A DNA stretch of 64,000 nt from Hypericibacter sp049323455 (GTDB taxonomy: Bacteria > Pseudomonadota > Alphaproteobacteria > Dongiales > Dongiaceae), in the NCBI GenBank assembly GCA_049323455.1, contig JBMONF010000004.1, positions 62,001 to 126,000 on the forward strand, read 5' to 3'. Positions 33,392 through 42,530 of this stretch are shown in pieces. Each line of letters begins with the position of its first letter. Within the stretch, counting starts at the first letter, position 1. The translations under genes were made by a program, and so were the position numbers. Under the pieces are notes generated by a model, which saw only the letters and a program-made list of their open reading frames with translations, was not told where the DNA came from and made no database searches.

Positions 33392-34201
33392 ATGACTGAT
33401 ACCGACAGGCTCTTCGCCGGCTCGATTCCCGCGCTCTACGAGCGGTACATGGGACCGATGCTGTTCGAGCCTTACGCCGCCGATCTGGCGGCGCAGCTGG
33501 CCGACCTCGAGGCGGGCCGGCTGCTCGAGATTGCGGCGGGCACCGGGATCGTGACGCGCAAGCTGGATGCGGCATTGCCGCCAGGCGTGGCGATCACGGC
33601 GACGGACCTCAACCCGGGCATGATCGAGGTGGGGCAGCGCCAGGCGCAGTCGGCCCGCATCCAATGGCGTCAGGCCGATGCGATGTCGCTTCCCTTCGAG
33701 GATGAATCCTTCGACGCGGTGGTCTGTCAGTTCGGCGTCATGTTCTTCCCCGACAAGCGCGCGGCCTTCCGCGAGGCCCTGCGCGTGCTCAAGCCCGGCG
33801 GCCGGTTCCTCTTCAATGTCTGGGATCGCATCGAGGCGAACGCGCTGACGCAGGTCGCGGCCGAGACGCTCGCGGCGCTCTTTCCCGAAAACCCGCCGGA
33901 CTTCATGGCGCGGGTGCCGTTCGGCTATCACGACAAGGCCGCGATCGAGGGCGATTTGCGCGCTGCCGGCTTCCGGTCCGCGGGCGTGGAGACGCTTGAG
34001 CGCCGCAGCCGGACCGATGCGGCGCGCAATGCGGCCACGGGCCTCGTCCAGGGATCGCCGCTGCGCAACGAGATCGAGGCGCGCGGTCCGAACCGCTTGG
34101 AGGAAGCGACCGACGCCGTGGCGCGCGCCATCGCGGCCAGGTTCGGCCAAGGCCCGATCGACGCGCCCATGCAGGCGCATGTCTTCACGGCGCGGCGCTG
34201 A
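33392..34201 (+). CDS. Class I SAM-dependent methyltransferase (Methyltransf_11 type)
   Basis: A 269-residue protein with motif I LLEIAAGTGIVTRKL (residues about 47-61), a post-I acidic residue in ITATDLNPGMIEV, motif II around SFDAVVCQFGVMFF and motif III ALRVLKPGGRFLFNVWD. This is the ubiquinone/menaquinone or small-molecule methyltransferase type; the acceptor is unknown. GGGAAGA lies before the ATG. Its upstream neighbour is the low-GC nuclease-like gene, while its own composition is that of the host. Confidence 0.84.
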   Translation: MTDTDRLFAGSIPALYERYMGPMLFEPYAADLAAQLADLEAGRLLEIAAGTGIVTRKLDAALPPGVAITATDLNPGMIEVGQRQAQSARIQWRQADAMSLPFEDESFDAVVCQFGVMFFPDKRAAFREALRVLKPGGRFLFNVWDRIEANALTQVAAETLAALFPENPPDFMARVPFGYHDKAAIEGDLRAAGFRSAGVETLERRSRTDAARNAATGLVQGSPLRNEIEARGPNRLEEATDAVARAIAARFGQGPIDAPMQAHVFTARR

Positions 34202-34228
34202 AGCAGTTCAGTTTGACCGTGAGAAGTT

Positions 34229-34371
34229 CCCCCTCACCCGGCTCCGGGTCGGCTCGGGCTTTCGCGGGCCGGCTTCGCCGGCAACTAAATCGAAGAGCGG
34301 GCGCTCGCCCGCGGCCAACCCTCAACGACCCTCTCCCCCAAGGTTTTGGGGGAGAGGGAAGGGTGAGGGGG
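34229..34371. repeat. Composite intergenic inverted repeat
   Basis: Outer arms CCCCCTCACCC (34229-34239) and GGGTGAGGGGG (34361-34371) enclose a 13-bp hairpin, CCCTCTCCCCCAA (34329-34341) with TTGGGGGAGAGGG (34346-34358), plus further GC stems. It lies between convergent genes. Confidence 0.8.
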
Positions 34372-34435
34372 CATTTATGCCATTCGTAGGAAGATGCTCG
34401 CCCGCCGGGTAAGGCGTCCTACGCCGCCTCGCGCG

Positions 34436-35836
34436 TTACTCGGCGGCCTTGCCCTGCGCCTCGGCCATCAGCTTCTCGGCCAGCTTGCGCTTGCCCGCCG
34501 CGTCGAGCTTCTTGAGCTCGTTGTTGAGCACGCGCTCGTTGAGCGACTGGTTCCAGTAGTCGAGGCTCTCGAATCCCAGCAGCGCCGACTTGCCGACGAA
34601 CTGGCGCAGAACCTCGTTGGTCGGGCCCATGACCCAGCCGGCCTTGCCGTCGCGCAGGTAGCGCTCGATGCCGAGCCCCGGCTTGTAGCCGGTGCCGCCG
34701 CAGGCGTGCAGCATCTTGTCGGACACGTGCGCCACGTTCTTGGCCGCGGTGAACTTCACCTGCCACAGCCAGTGCAGATGCTTGGCGCGCGGCAGCACGG
34801 TCAGATCCTTGTGGATCGACCAGTCGCAGTTGTTGGTGGCGGCGTCCAGCGCCTTGGCCATCTGGAACACCATGGCGCGCGAGGTGTTGGTGTCGATGAT
34901 GGCCTCGCCGATGTAGTCCTGGATGGTCGGGTAGTCGGCCACGCGCATGCCCACGTCGACATGCTTCTTCATCGTGGTGTGGCGCTTGGCGATGTCGATC
35001 ATGCCGAGCGAGATGCCGTTCCAGCAGGCGGAGGAGCAGAGCAGGAAGAAGGGATCGACGCACTCGTCGTTGGAGGAGGCGCCGTCGCCCTTGGGGCCTA
35101 CCATGCGCTCGGGCCCCACCTCGAGATCGACCTCGAGCGTGCCCGACTGGTTGCCCCTGAGGCCCAGCCCGTCCCATTTCGAAGGCTCGGCCTTGGCCTC
35201 GTTGCCCATGATGAGCCAGCAGGTGAGGTCCGAATAGTTGCCGCCGAAATCCGGGCTGGTGGTCTGGATGATGTACCAGTCGGCGAAGCCGCCCGAGGTG
35301 GTCCAGGAGGCCTTCTTGCGCACGCGCCAGCCCTTGGCGGTCTTCTCGGCGCCCGAGGAGACCGGATACCAGAAGTGCGAGCCGGTCTCGGGGTCGGAGT
35401 AGGAGAGCGTGCCGACCAGCACGTCCTTGTCGACCCGGCGCAGAATGTCCTGGAGCGTCGGGTTGTTGTGATGGCGCAGCAGCGCGGCCGCCACGGCACC
35501 GAGATGCATGGTGTAGCACATCGCGGTCGAGGGGCAGCCATAGCGCGCGATCGTCTCGCATACCATGGCGGCGGCGGTATGGCTCTCGCCCATGCCGCCC
35601 AGCTCCTTGGGCACGATCAGGCCCAGGAGGCCGAGCTTCGCGATGGCCTCGAAGTTCTTGCGCGGGAACAGCAGCTTCTTGTCGGATTCGACGGCGTTGT
35701 CGCGCAGCGTGGTGCAGGCGAGCTCGATGATCTGCGCCTGCAGCTCCTTCTGCTTGTCGGTCAGGAGCCACTGCGGATCGTACTCGTAGCCGAGCCCCCA
35801 GAATGGCTCGTCGCCCCACTTCTTGACTTGGCTCAT
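34436..35836 (-). CDS. Acyl-CoA dehydrogenase family protein
   Basis: A 466-residue flavoenzyme with three parts: an N-terminal helical domain (KLGLLGLIVPKELGGMGESH), a beta domain (YSDPETGSHFWYPVSSGAEK, KKASWTTSGGFADWYII) and a C-terminal four-helix domain (MLHACGGTGYKPGLGIERYLRDGKAG, which has the Arg/Asp block for the CoA site). The longer length and divergent pattern suggest a less usual substrate than straight-chain acyl-CoA. I see no Glu in the standard catalytic spot with certainty. The ATG at 35836 has GGGAGG five bases upstream. The next gene on this strand, a flavin reductase, lies 364 bases upstream. Confidence 0.83.
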   Translation of the reverse strand: MSQVKKWGDEPFWGLGYEYDPQWLLTDKQKELQAQIIELACTTLRDNAVESDKKLLFPRKNFEAIAKLGLLGLIVPKELGGMGESHTAAAMVCETIARYGCPSTAMCYTMHLGAVAAALLRHHNNPTLQDILRRVDKDVLVGTLSYSDPETGSHFWYPVSSGAEKTAKGWRVRKKASWTTSGGFADWYIIQTTSPDFGGNYSDLTCWLIMGNEAKAEPSKWDGLGLRGNQSGTLEVDLEVGPERMVGPKGDGASSNDECVDPFFLLCSSACWNGISLGMIDIAKRHTTMKKHVDVGMRVADYPTIQDYIGEAIIDTNTSRAMVFQMAKALDAATNNCDWSIHKDLTVLPRAKHLHWLWQVKFTAAKNVAHVSDKMLHACGGTGYKPGLGIERYLRDGKAGWVMGPTNEVLRQFVGKSALLGFESLDYWNQSLNERVLNNELKKLDAAGKRKLAEKLMAEAQGKAAE

Positions 35837-36200
35837 AAAGCCTCCCTCGGATGACGTTTGGGTACCCTGTTTGCCGTGCCGGCTTCGCGCGCCCCCCGGA
35901 AACGCGCCGGCTTGTCTATGGCTCCCGAGCCTACACGAAAGCGGAAAAATCAAGCAAGGCGAAGCGAGCCAATTTCGAAGATGCGATGACCAATGCAATA
36001 CCATTTCCGGCGGCGTGGCTCGGGCGCGCCATTGCGCTGGTTTTGCTTGCACGATGCATAATCACCGCATCGCGGTCGGCGCGAACGGCTCGCAAGTTCG
36101 GATCGAATGGTCTGAAAATGGATCGGGCTGGGTTGTGCCGGCTCGTCCACGCTCGCCGGACCTCACGGGCGAGCGCGGGATCTGGCCGGGAGCGTCCGGC
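35837..36200. other. 364-base intergenic region
   Basis: It contains the 5' region of the acyl-CoA dehydrogenase gene. Short frames on both strands have no ribosome site or motif. I see no RNA gene or strong hairpin. Confidence 0.4.
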
Positions 36201-36686
36201 TCAGTGGATCTCGCCGATCTTGTTGTAGCGGCCGCGGAAGTAGAGCAGCGGCCGGCCCTCGTGCGTCGCGCGCATCCTGAGCACGCGGCCGAGGAAGATG
36301 ACATGGTCGCCGCCGTCATGGACGGCTTGGACACGGCAATCGAAGGACGCGAGCGTGCCTTCGATGACGGGCGCGCCGGTTTCCCACACCTCGAATTTGA
36401 CGCCGTCCCATTTGGGCGCACCGGCGCGCGCGAAGGTCGAGGACAATTCTTTCTGCTCCTCGCCCAGCACGTTGATGGCGAACACGCCCGCCTCCTCGAA
36501 CAGCTTGAGGCTGTAGGCGCGCCGGTCGAGGCTGAACAGCACCAGCGGCGGGTCGAGCGAGACCGAGTTGAAGGAGTTGGCGGTGATGCCAACGAGGTCG
36601 CCCGTGCGCGTCACGGTGGTGACGATGGTAACGCCGGTGGCGAACCAGCCCAGCGCGGTGCGGAACTCGCGATTGTCGATGGTCAT
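36201..36686 (-). CDS. Flavin reductase family protein (HpaC-like)
   Basis: A 161-residue protein of the flavin reductase domain family. FATGVTIVTTV near the N-terminus, GITANSFNSVSLDPPLVLFSL for the flavin site, and a closing LLYFRGRYNKIGEI are visible. It should reduce FMN or FAD with NAD(P)H for a partner monooxygenase. No monooxygenase gene is adjacent. The acyl-CoA dehydrogenase downstream on the same strand is a possible flavin-using partner but the gap is large. The ATG at 36686 is the only sensible start. Confidence 0.84.
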   Translation of the reverse strand: MTIDNREFRTALGWFATGVTIVTTVTRTGDLVGITANSFNSVSLDPPLVLFSLDRRAYSLKLFEEAGVFAINVLGEEQKELSSTFARAGAPKWDGVKFEVWETGAPVIEGTLASFDCRVQAVHDGGDHVIFLGRVLRMRATHEGRPLLYFRGRYNKIGEIH

Positions 36687-36851
36687 GGCCCTGTCGAGTG
36701 GCTGAAGACGGGGGAGGCGCCGCGCGCGCCGATGAAACGATCCTGTGCCCGCACAGGAACCAGCCGGTGAGGCTCAGCGCTCAACTCCGCCCGACCTCGC
36801 TCGGAACGCAGCCGCCGGAGCGCGCGCGGCGGCCGTTGCCCTTGGGCCCGC

Positions 36852-37157
36852 TCAGCGCTCGGGCATGCGAGGCGGCATCGACGGGCGCCGCGGCGGGCGC
36901 TGCGTCGCCGTGCTGGTATCGAGACTGATGATACGCAGGACCTGAATGCCCTTGCGCCCTTGGCCGACCTCGCAATGGATGGTCGATCCTTCCGGCGCAT
37001 CCTGCAGCCCGGCGTCCTTGAGCGCCGAGATATGCAGGAACACATCTGACGAGCCGTCTGCCGGCGTGACGAATCCGTAGCCCTTGTCCGCACGGAACCA
37101 CTTGATCTTGCCCCGCACCTCGCGGACGTCGCCGCCGCCTCCCTGATAATCGCTCAT
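36852..37157 (-). CDS. Cold-shock domain protein
   Basis: A 101-residue protein whose residues about 12-80 form a cold-shock domain: RNP1 as KGYGFVTP and RNP2 as DVFLHISAL, after GKIKWFRADK. The Gly-rich N-terminal tail (SDYQGGGGD) and basic Pro/Arg C-terminal tail (PPRRPSMPPRMPER) are outside the domain. It binds single-stranded RNA or DNA and probably acts as an RNA chaperone. No TXP-type auxiliary sequence was recognised in the 270 bases upstream, so cold induction cannot be judged. Confidence 0.88.
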   Translation of the reverse strand: MSDYQGGGGDVREVRGKIKWFRADKGYGFVTPADGSSDVFLHISALKDAGLQDAPEGSTIHCEVGQGRKGIQVLRIISLDTSTATQRPPRRPSMPPRMPER

Positions 37158-37427
37158 TGCTACCGCTCTGTTTCCATCCCGTGCCAGACCCTATTGGACG
37201 ATCGGCGCACCTCGGCTCTGGCACGGCGGCGGGCACACCCTTTGGCGGCGCGAACGGCCTGCCGACCTTCCGCGCAGCATACCTAGATTGGAGGCAGGGT
37301 TTTGGAAATGCAAGCGCGGCTTTGTCGGCGCAATGCGGAAATGCGGTCGGGGAGGACGAAGCCGCTCGAGGAACGCCGATCATGGGCGTCGTCGCGCATT
37401 CGGCGCATGGGAGCGAAGGCAGGAATC

Positions 37428-38345
37428 TTAACCTTGCGGCCCGGCATCGGCCAACCGCCGCCATAGAGCGCGCGTCACCGCAACGTAGCCGTCGCCCCGG
37501 CAGCGCAGATCCTCGGCGATCCGGTCATGAAGGCGCGGCAGCGCATGGAAGGGCACCGACGGCCAGCCGTGATGCTCGGCGTGATAGGGCATGTTCCAGG
37601 CGATGAGCCGCACCGGCAGGCTGGTCCGGGTGGTGCGCGAGTTGGTCAGCATGTCGGGGCCGAAGGCGCAGCCGGTGTGCTCGGCCAGCAGATAGAGCCG
37701 TAAAGCAGGCTGGCCCAGCAGCAGCGGCAGCAGGCCATAGAGCAGAACCGCATCGGTGCGCAGAAGAAGCGAGCCCAGCGCGATGGTCGCGTAAGCCGCC
37801 CAGAGCAGCCGGGCCTCGGCTGCCACGCGAGGTGCCGAGCGCGGCGGCACGAAGCCTTCTGTCACGCGGCCGGCGGCGTGGCGCAGCGTGATGCGCATCT
37901 CGGCGATCCAGTAAGGGATGCCGGACACCTGCCAGACGAAGCCGCGCAGCGTCGCCGGCTTGGGCGTTGCCAGCTCGGGGTCGCGCGCCGGATCCTGCGT
38001 GTGGCGGTGGTGGGCGAAATGGAAGCAGCGGAAATATTCGGGCGGCAGCATGAGGGGAAGCGCGCAAAGCCATGCTACGCCCTCGTTGAGCCGACGGCTC
38101 TCGAAGGCGGTGCGGTGGATGCACTCGTGCAGCGGCGCGAACAGGAAGACGAGCGCGATCCCCTCGAGCAGCAGCGCCGGAAGCTGCCACAGCGTGCCAC
38201 GAAGGCTCGCAGCGAGCGCAATCGTCGCCGCAATCAGCGTCAGATGCCCGGCGAGCTGGGCGAGCGCGCGCCCGTCGCTTCGGCGGGACAGGTCCGCGAG
38301 CGTGTCACGCGCGATGTGCGGGTTGCGATAGACCTCCTCGTCCAT
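37428..38345 (-). CDS. Fatty acid desaturase family protein
   Basis: A 305-residue membrane di-iron enzyme. The three histidine boxes are HECIH (73-77), HFAHH (109-113) and HAEHH (near 255), with four to five hydrophobic helices around them. It inserts a double bond or hydroxylates a lipid chain with O2 and an electron donor at the inner membrane. The family also contains beta-carotene and other lipid hydroxylases, so the substrate is not certain. It is alone on its strand, with a cold-shock gene downstream, which may fit membrane adaptation to temperature. Confidence 0.86.
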   Translation of the reverse strand: MDEEVYRNPHIARDTLADLSRRSDGRALAQLAGHLTLIAATIALAASLRGTLWQLPALLLEGIALVFLFAPLHECIHRTAFESRRLNEGVAWLCALPLMLPPEYFRCFHFAHHRHTQDPARDPELATPKPATLRGFVWQVSGIPYWIAEMRITLRHAAGRVTEGFVPPRSAPRVAAEARLLWAAYATIALGSLLLRTDAVLLYGLLPLLLGQPALRLYLLAEHTGCAFGPDMLTNSRTTRTSLPVRLIAWNMPYHAEHHGWPSVPFHALPRLHDRIAEDLRCRGDGYVAVTRALWRRLADAGPQG

Positions 38346-38416
38346 AGGCCGGGATTATAGACCTCGTCTTCCATGCCTGGGATTCTAGCCATCATCGCCA
38401 CAGGGCATGTTTTCGC

Positions 38417-38520
38417 CGTCATTCCGGACGCCGCAGTAGCGGCGATCCGGAATCCACATCAGAGACCGCTCGACCGATGGATTCCGGGTCTCCGCGCTGC
38501 GCGCTTCGCCCGGAATGACG
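38417..38520. repeat. Intergenic palindromic repeat with CGTCATTCCG arms
   Basis: CGTCATTCCG (38417-38426) is the exact reverse complement of CGGAATGACG (38511-38520). Internal GGAATCC/GGATTCC pairs extend the stem. This is a common alphaproteobacterial intergenic repeat type, distinct from the GCGAAAGC family. Confidence 0.8.
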
Positions 38521-38562
38521 AAAGAAATTGGGGTCTCATGGCTGGGCCGACGAGCCGTTTGC

Positions 38563-39522
38563 TCACGCCTCGGGCGTCAGCGGATTTTGCGCCAGCGCCT
38601 TTTGCAGGGCCACCAGGCAGCGGTCGCGCCAGGCGACCAGCTCGGCATAGCTCTTGCCGCTGGCCTCGTTCTTGGTGCCTTCGATCAGCGTCCGGATCAG
38701 CTCGGGCGTGAGCTGGGGATTGCCGAGCTTGGCCCAGTTCTCCTCGATATGGGGGCCGAAATGGTCGAGGCTGTAGGTCATGCCGCCGGGCCCGCCGGCC
38801 ATGTGATAGACGAAGGAAGGCCCCATGAAGGCCCAGCGCAGCCCCGGCCCGTAGGCGATGCCGATATCGGCGTCCTCGACGCTGACGATGCCCTCGGCGA
38901 TGCAGTGCACCACCTCGCGCCAGGCCGCTTCCTGCACCCGGTTCACATAGTGGCCGACGATCTCCTTGTTGAGACGGATCGCCTTCTTGCCGATGCCGTC
39001 ATAGAAGCGCATCGACCAGTCGACCGCCGCCGGATCGGTTCGCTTGCCGCCGACCACCTCGACCAGCGGGATCAAATGGGGCGGGTTGAAGGGGTGGCCG
39101 ACCACGACGCGCTCGGGATGCTTGCACCTGGCCTGCAGCTCGCTCGGCGGGTAGCTCGAGGTGGAGGAGGCGATGACACGGTCGGGCGGCAGCACGGCAT
39201 CGATCGCAGCCAGCACCTCCTGCTTGAGGTCGAGCCGCTCGAACACGTTCTCCTGCACGAAGTCGCTGCCGCGCGCGGCCTCGGTCGCGTCGGTGTGGAA
39301 GCTGAGCCGGGTCGGGTCGGCGCCGGGCACCATGCCGAGCTCCTTCAGCATCGGCCAGGCCTTGGCGACGAGGTCGCGCAGGAAGGCTTCGCGCTCGGGG
39401 TCGGCGTCGCTCGCCTTGACCGCGAAGCCGCGCGCCAGGAACCAGGCGGCCCAGCTGGCGCCGATCAGGCCGGCGCCGATCACGGCGACGGTGCGGACCT
39501 CGGACCGATCGATCAGTTTCAT
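38563..39522 (-). CDS. 3-hydroxyacyl-CoA dehydrogenase family, L-carnitine dehydrogenase-like
   Basis: A 319-residue NAD-dependent dehydrogenase. The N-terminal Rossmann fold has VAVIGAGLIGASWAAWFLARG. The VIASSTSSYPPSEL and GHPFNPPHLIPLVEVVGG blocks hold the catalytic Ser/His region. The C-terminal helical domain starts at about 185 (EIVGHYVNRVQEAAWREV). The YGPGLRWAFMGP stretch is like that of L-carnitine 3-dehydrogenases, which make 3-dehydrocarnitine. A 3-hydroxybutyryl-CoA dehydrogenase role is less likely. No betaine or carnitine transporter lies beside it. Confidence 0.82.
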   Translation of the reverse strand: MKLIDRSEVRTVAVIGAGLIGASWAAWFLARGFAVKASDADPEREAFLRDLVAKAWPMLKELGMVPGADPTRLSFHTDATEAARGSDFVQENVFERLDLKQEVLAAIDAVLPPDRVIASSTSSYPPSELQARCKHPERVVVGHPFNPPHLIPLVEVVGGKRTDPAAVDWSMRFYDGIGKKAIRLNKEIVGHYVNRVQEAAWREVVHCIAEGIVSVEDADIGIAYGPGLRWAFMGPSFVYHMAGGPGGMTYSLDHFGPHIEENWAKLGNPQLTPELIRTLIEGTKNEASGKSYAELVAWRDRCLVALQKALAQNPLTPEA

Positions 39523-39645
39523 GGGGCATTCTCCGAAAAGAACGGCGGGTAGAAAGGACGCCGGAGCAGGCGAAAAAAGCGCGCCAGTCTTTCAGAGCGC
39601 CGTCATCGAGGCAAGGCCGCAGCCCGGCTTGGCCGGCCCTTCATC

Positions 39646-40308
39646 TCAGGGCTGCGGCGGCGCGCCCTCGCTGGCCTGGGTCGCAGCCGATGTCGCCGCG
39701 ATGGTGTCGCCCGGCTCCCAGCCGGCGCGCCACGTCGTCAGCGGCAGGATCGCCGGCGGCTCGCCGTTGGCGAAGAACCAGGAATCGACCGCGAAGTCCT
39801 GGCCCGTCGCGATCTCGCGCACCACGGCCGTGTTGTGGGCGAGGAGGATGCCGCCGCGATGGGCCGGCGGCCGGACCGCGTGGAAGCGCAGCAGCCCGTC
39901 CGCGGCGATCATGCGCAGATAGGTGGTCGAGTTCACCGCTTCGTCGATGCAGTCGAGCTGCGTCGATTGATCCGAGGCCACGAGGTTGCGCGCCGCGTCC
40001 TGTCCGGTACCCGCCTGCTTCGCCACCAGCCGTTCCACGAGACCGATCGCGTCGGCAATCCGGACGCGCTCACTGGCCGCGTCGGCGGGTGCGGGCTCGA
40101 ACAGCGCGCGCAGCTTGGCCCACTGCGCCGCGTTCAAATCGACGGGCGTCCGAACCTTGCAGCCGCTGCCGTGGCAGACGGTGAAGGCGGCGGGCCTGGG
40201 ATCGGCCGCGACCATGCCGGCGACACGCCGCTCCATCGAGGCCGCGCAGCCGGCGAGGCCGAGGGCGGTCAGAGAGGCCAACAGGGCAAAGAAAGAACGG
40301 TCGAACAT
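39646..40308 (-). CDS. Lipoprotein, hypothetical (220 aa)
   Basis: The N-terminus FFALLASLTALGLAGCAASM is a type II signal peptide with a LAGC lipobox, so the mature protein should be lipidated at Cys21. The mature part has a CxxxxxC pair (VCHGSGCKV) and a later Cys (LDCIDEAVNSTTYL), with HRGGILLAHNTAVVRE and DSWFFANGEPP. I recognise no named family. It stands divergent from a small exported protein across a 116-base gap. Confidence 0.75.
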   Translation of the reverse strand: MFDRSFFALLASLTALGLAGCAASMERRVAGMVAADPRPAAFTVCHGSGCKVRTPVDLNAAQWAKLRALFEPAPADAASERVRIADAIGLVERLVAKQAGTGQDAARNLVASDQSTQLDCIDEAVNSTTYLRMIAADGLLRFHAVRPPAHRGGILLAHNTAVVREIATGQDFAVDSWFFANGEPPAILPLTTWRAGWEPGDTIAATSAATQASEGAPPQP

Positions 40309-40424
40309 GGGCGAGCCCGTGGTGACGTACGGAAAGCCTGCGTCGGACCCCGGCGCCTTGGCAAGGGGCGACGGGATGAAAATCCCGCATTGAAAGAGAG
40401 GCCCTCGGTCTTAAACTTCTACTT

Positions 40425-40832
40425 ATGCGAACAATCGGCGTGCTCTGCCGTCGCTTCGTCCTTGCCGCTCTGCTCGGTAGCATGGCCTCCGCGCCTGCCT
40501 CGGCCGGTTCCTCCGAGCGCGACCAGCAGTATGCTGCCTGGCGCGACACCTATTACGGCGCCAACGTGCTCGACTATTGCGGCCTCGTTACCGACGAGGT
40601 CGCCGACGGATTTCGCCGGAAGCTGCGTTTCCTGCGCGCCTGGAGCCAACTGCCCGCGGCCATCGAGCGTCGCATCCGCATCTGGGCCGCGATGCGCGCC
40701 GACTATCAGTACATGGACCACAGCCTCGGCGGCCATCGCGTCTGGTGCGAGACGGACGGCCTGCCGGCGGTGCAGAGCTTCCTCGCCTTTCGCCAGCGCG
40801 AGCTGGCGAAGGAGGCGGATGCGGTCGAGTGA
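40425..40832 (+). CDS. Small exported hypothetical protein (135 aa)
   Basis: A signal peptide (RRFVLAALLGSMASAPASAG, cleavage after ASA) precedes a 108-residue mature part with two cysteines (LDYCGLV, VWCETDG), likely a disulfide. Charged helices and an aromatic-rich stretch (YAAWRDTYYGAN) are present. I do not recognise the family. No strong Shine-Dalgarno is visible. The coding pattern and signal peptide support a real gene. Confidence 0.65.
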   Translation: MRTIGVLCRRFVLAALLGSMASAPASAGSSERDQQYAAWRDTYYGANVLDYCGLVTDEVADGFRRKLRFLRAWSQLPAAIERRIRIWAAMRADYQYMDHSLGGHRVWCETDGLPAVQSFLAFRQRELAKEADAVE

Positions 40833-41147
40833 CAGCGGGGCACGCCGTCCGTCCGACTTCGCGACCCGAGCACCGGCGCAGCCTTTCCGAAGCTGCATGG
40901 CTGCGATGACGCGTCGTCGCTCCGGCGCCGATGGCGAGAGGGAGCGGGTCGTGTTATCCCTTGACGCCGTGATGACATCTCGAATTCCGGCCGGCCGTTG
41001 GCTTCTCGACCTTACGGGCGCGAAGACGCGACCGGTGCGGCGTTCGCTCGTCTGACGCTTGTTCAACCCGGCCGCGCGGACGATGCGAGGCCGGTCTTCC
41101 GCCCAGCCCGCGATCGTCTTCGAGCTGCCCCCCAAAAGGACGATCGC
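40833..41147. other. 315-base intergenic region with a hairpin at its right end
   Basis: No gene is supported. CGATCGTC (41111-41118) and GACGATCG (41139-41146) are exact reverse complements and end one base before the ATG of the DMT carrier, overlapping its AAAGGA ribosome site. Translational control is possible. Confidence 0.45.
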
Positions 41148-42089
41148 ATGAGTTCCCCCGCCACCCTGCAGCGACACCAGCCCGCCATCGGCCGCGATCT
41201 GTGGATCGGCTATGCGCTCGCCGCGACGGGCGCGATCCTGTTCTCGACCAAGAGCATCATCATCAAGTTGGTTTATGCTGAAGGCGTCGATTCCGAGACC
41301 CTGCTGGCGCTGAGGATGATCCTGTCGGTGCCGATCTATCTGGCGATCGGCTTTCACGGCCTGCGGCACTCGATGAGCCATGCGCTCGAGCGGCCCATCC
41401 GCCGCCTGATACTGCGCGCGGCCGCCATCGGCGCTCTGGGCTACTGGCTGTCGAGCTATCTCGACTTCCGCGGTCTCGAATACATCTCCGCCCAGTTCGA
41501 GCGCCTGATCCTGTTCACCTATCCTTTCTTCGTGATCCTGTTCGGCGCGGCCTTCTTCGGCCAGCCGGTCAAGACGAAGGCGCTCTTGGCCTTCGCCGTG
41601 GCCTATGGCGGGCTGGCGCTGCTGTTCATGCGCGATTTGACGGCGATCGGCGCCGGCGCCGCCTATGGCGCCGGGTTCGTGCTCGCGGCCGCCACCAGCT
41701 TCGCCCTCTACCAGCTTCTGGCGCGGAACGTCATCGTCGAGATGGGGCCGCGGCTCTTCACTTGCGTTGCGATGTCGGCGGCGGGCATCGTGGCGATCCT
41801 GCAGTTCTTCGTCACGCACGACGCCGGCGCCATCCTGGTTTCGCCCTATGTCCTGGCGATGGGCGTGGCGCTCGCCATCGGCGGCACCGTGCTGCCGTCC
41901 TTCTTCATGAATGCCGCCTTGCAACGCATCTCGGCCCAGGCCAACTCCACCATCGGCACCTTGAGCCCGGTGGTCACGATCTTCCTGGCCGTGATCGTCC
42001 TTGGCGAGCCTCTGACCTGGCTCGATATGGTGGCGGCCGCGCTCGTCATCGCCGGCGTCGGCGCGGCCACATTGGCCGACCGGCGCTGA
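41148..42089 (+). CDS. DMT-superfamily transporter (two EamA domains)
   Basis: A 313-residue inner-membrane protein with ten hydrophobic helices in two EamA repeats: the first from IGYALAATGAILFSTKSIII, the second from GAAYGAGFVLAAATSFALYQ. The closing LSPVVTIFLAVIVLGEPLTW is typical of metabolite exporters. The substrate is unknown. The ATG at 41148 is preceded by AAAGGA, part of which lies in a hairpin. It converges on the SufU-like gene twelve bases away, with no clear terminator between them. Confidence 0.84.
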   Translation: MSSPATLQRHQPAIGRDLWIGYALAATGAILFSTKSIIIKLVYAEGVDSETLLALRMILSVPIYLAIGFHGLRHSMSHALERPIRRLILRAAAIGALGYWLSSYLDFRGLEYISAQFERLILFTYPFFVILFGAAFFGQPVKTKALLAFAVAYGGLALLFMRDLTAIGAGAAYGAGFVLAAATSFALYQLLARNVIVEMGPRLFTCVAMSAAGIVAILQFFVTHDAGAILVSPYVLAMGVALAIGGTVLPSFFMNAALQRISAQANSTIGTLSPVVTIFLAVIVLGEPLTWLDMVAAALVIAGVGAATLADRR

Positions 42090-42101
42090 AGCGCAGGGCC
42101 T

Positions 42102-42530
42102 CTATCCGGTCTTGGCGGCATGCTTCAGCGCCTGGGCCAGCGCTCGGAAGGGCAGTAGCACGCAATCATGGCGGCTCTTGACGGCCTTGACCGGCGCAAA
42201 CTCGTCGATGCAATCCCAGCCGGCTGGCAAGGCGCCGTCCTGCTGCAGGTAGGCGCGCAGGTTATCGCTCAGGCCGATCAGCTCGCTGGGTGAGCGGCCG
42301 GGGGCCTGCTCGGCGACCATGGCCGCCGCGGCCTCGCAGAGCAGGCAGCCGCGCACCTTGTGGCCGGCCGCGGCGACCTTGCCGTCGGCCAGCTTGAGGT
42401 CGATGGTCACACGATCACCGCAGAGCGGGTTGTCGAGCGTGGCGGTGGCATCTGGCCGCTCGAGCCGGCCCTGTGCGCGACCCGTCTGCGCGCGCTCGAC
42501 CAGCTTGCGGTGATAGATCTCCTCGGTCAT
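42102..42530 (-). CDS. SufU/IscU-type iron-sulfur or sulfur-relay scaffold
   Basis: A 142-residue NifU N-terminal/IscU-fold protein with the three expected cysteines and Asp: NPLCGDRV, GHKVRGCLLCEAAAAMV (one Cys more than usual) and HDCVLLPF near the C-terminus. SufU-type proteins accept persulfide sulfur from SufS through a zinc-bound cysteine. Its start overlaps the stop of the cysteine desulfurase gene by four bases (ATGA). As the last gene of the Mo-cofactor chain it may pass sulfur to the hydroxylase cofactor rather than build Fe-S clusters. That is inference. Confidence 0.8.
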   Translation of the reverse strand: MTEEIYHRKLVERAQTGRAQGRLERPDATATLDNPLCGDRVTIDLKLADGKVAAAGHKVRGCLLCEAAAAMVAEQAPGRSPSELIGLSDNLRAYLQQDGALPAGWDCIDEFAPVKAVKSRHDCVLLPFRALAQALKHAAKTG

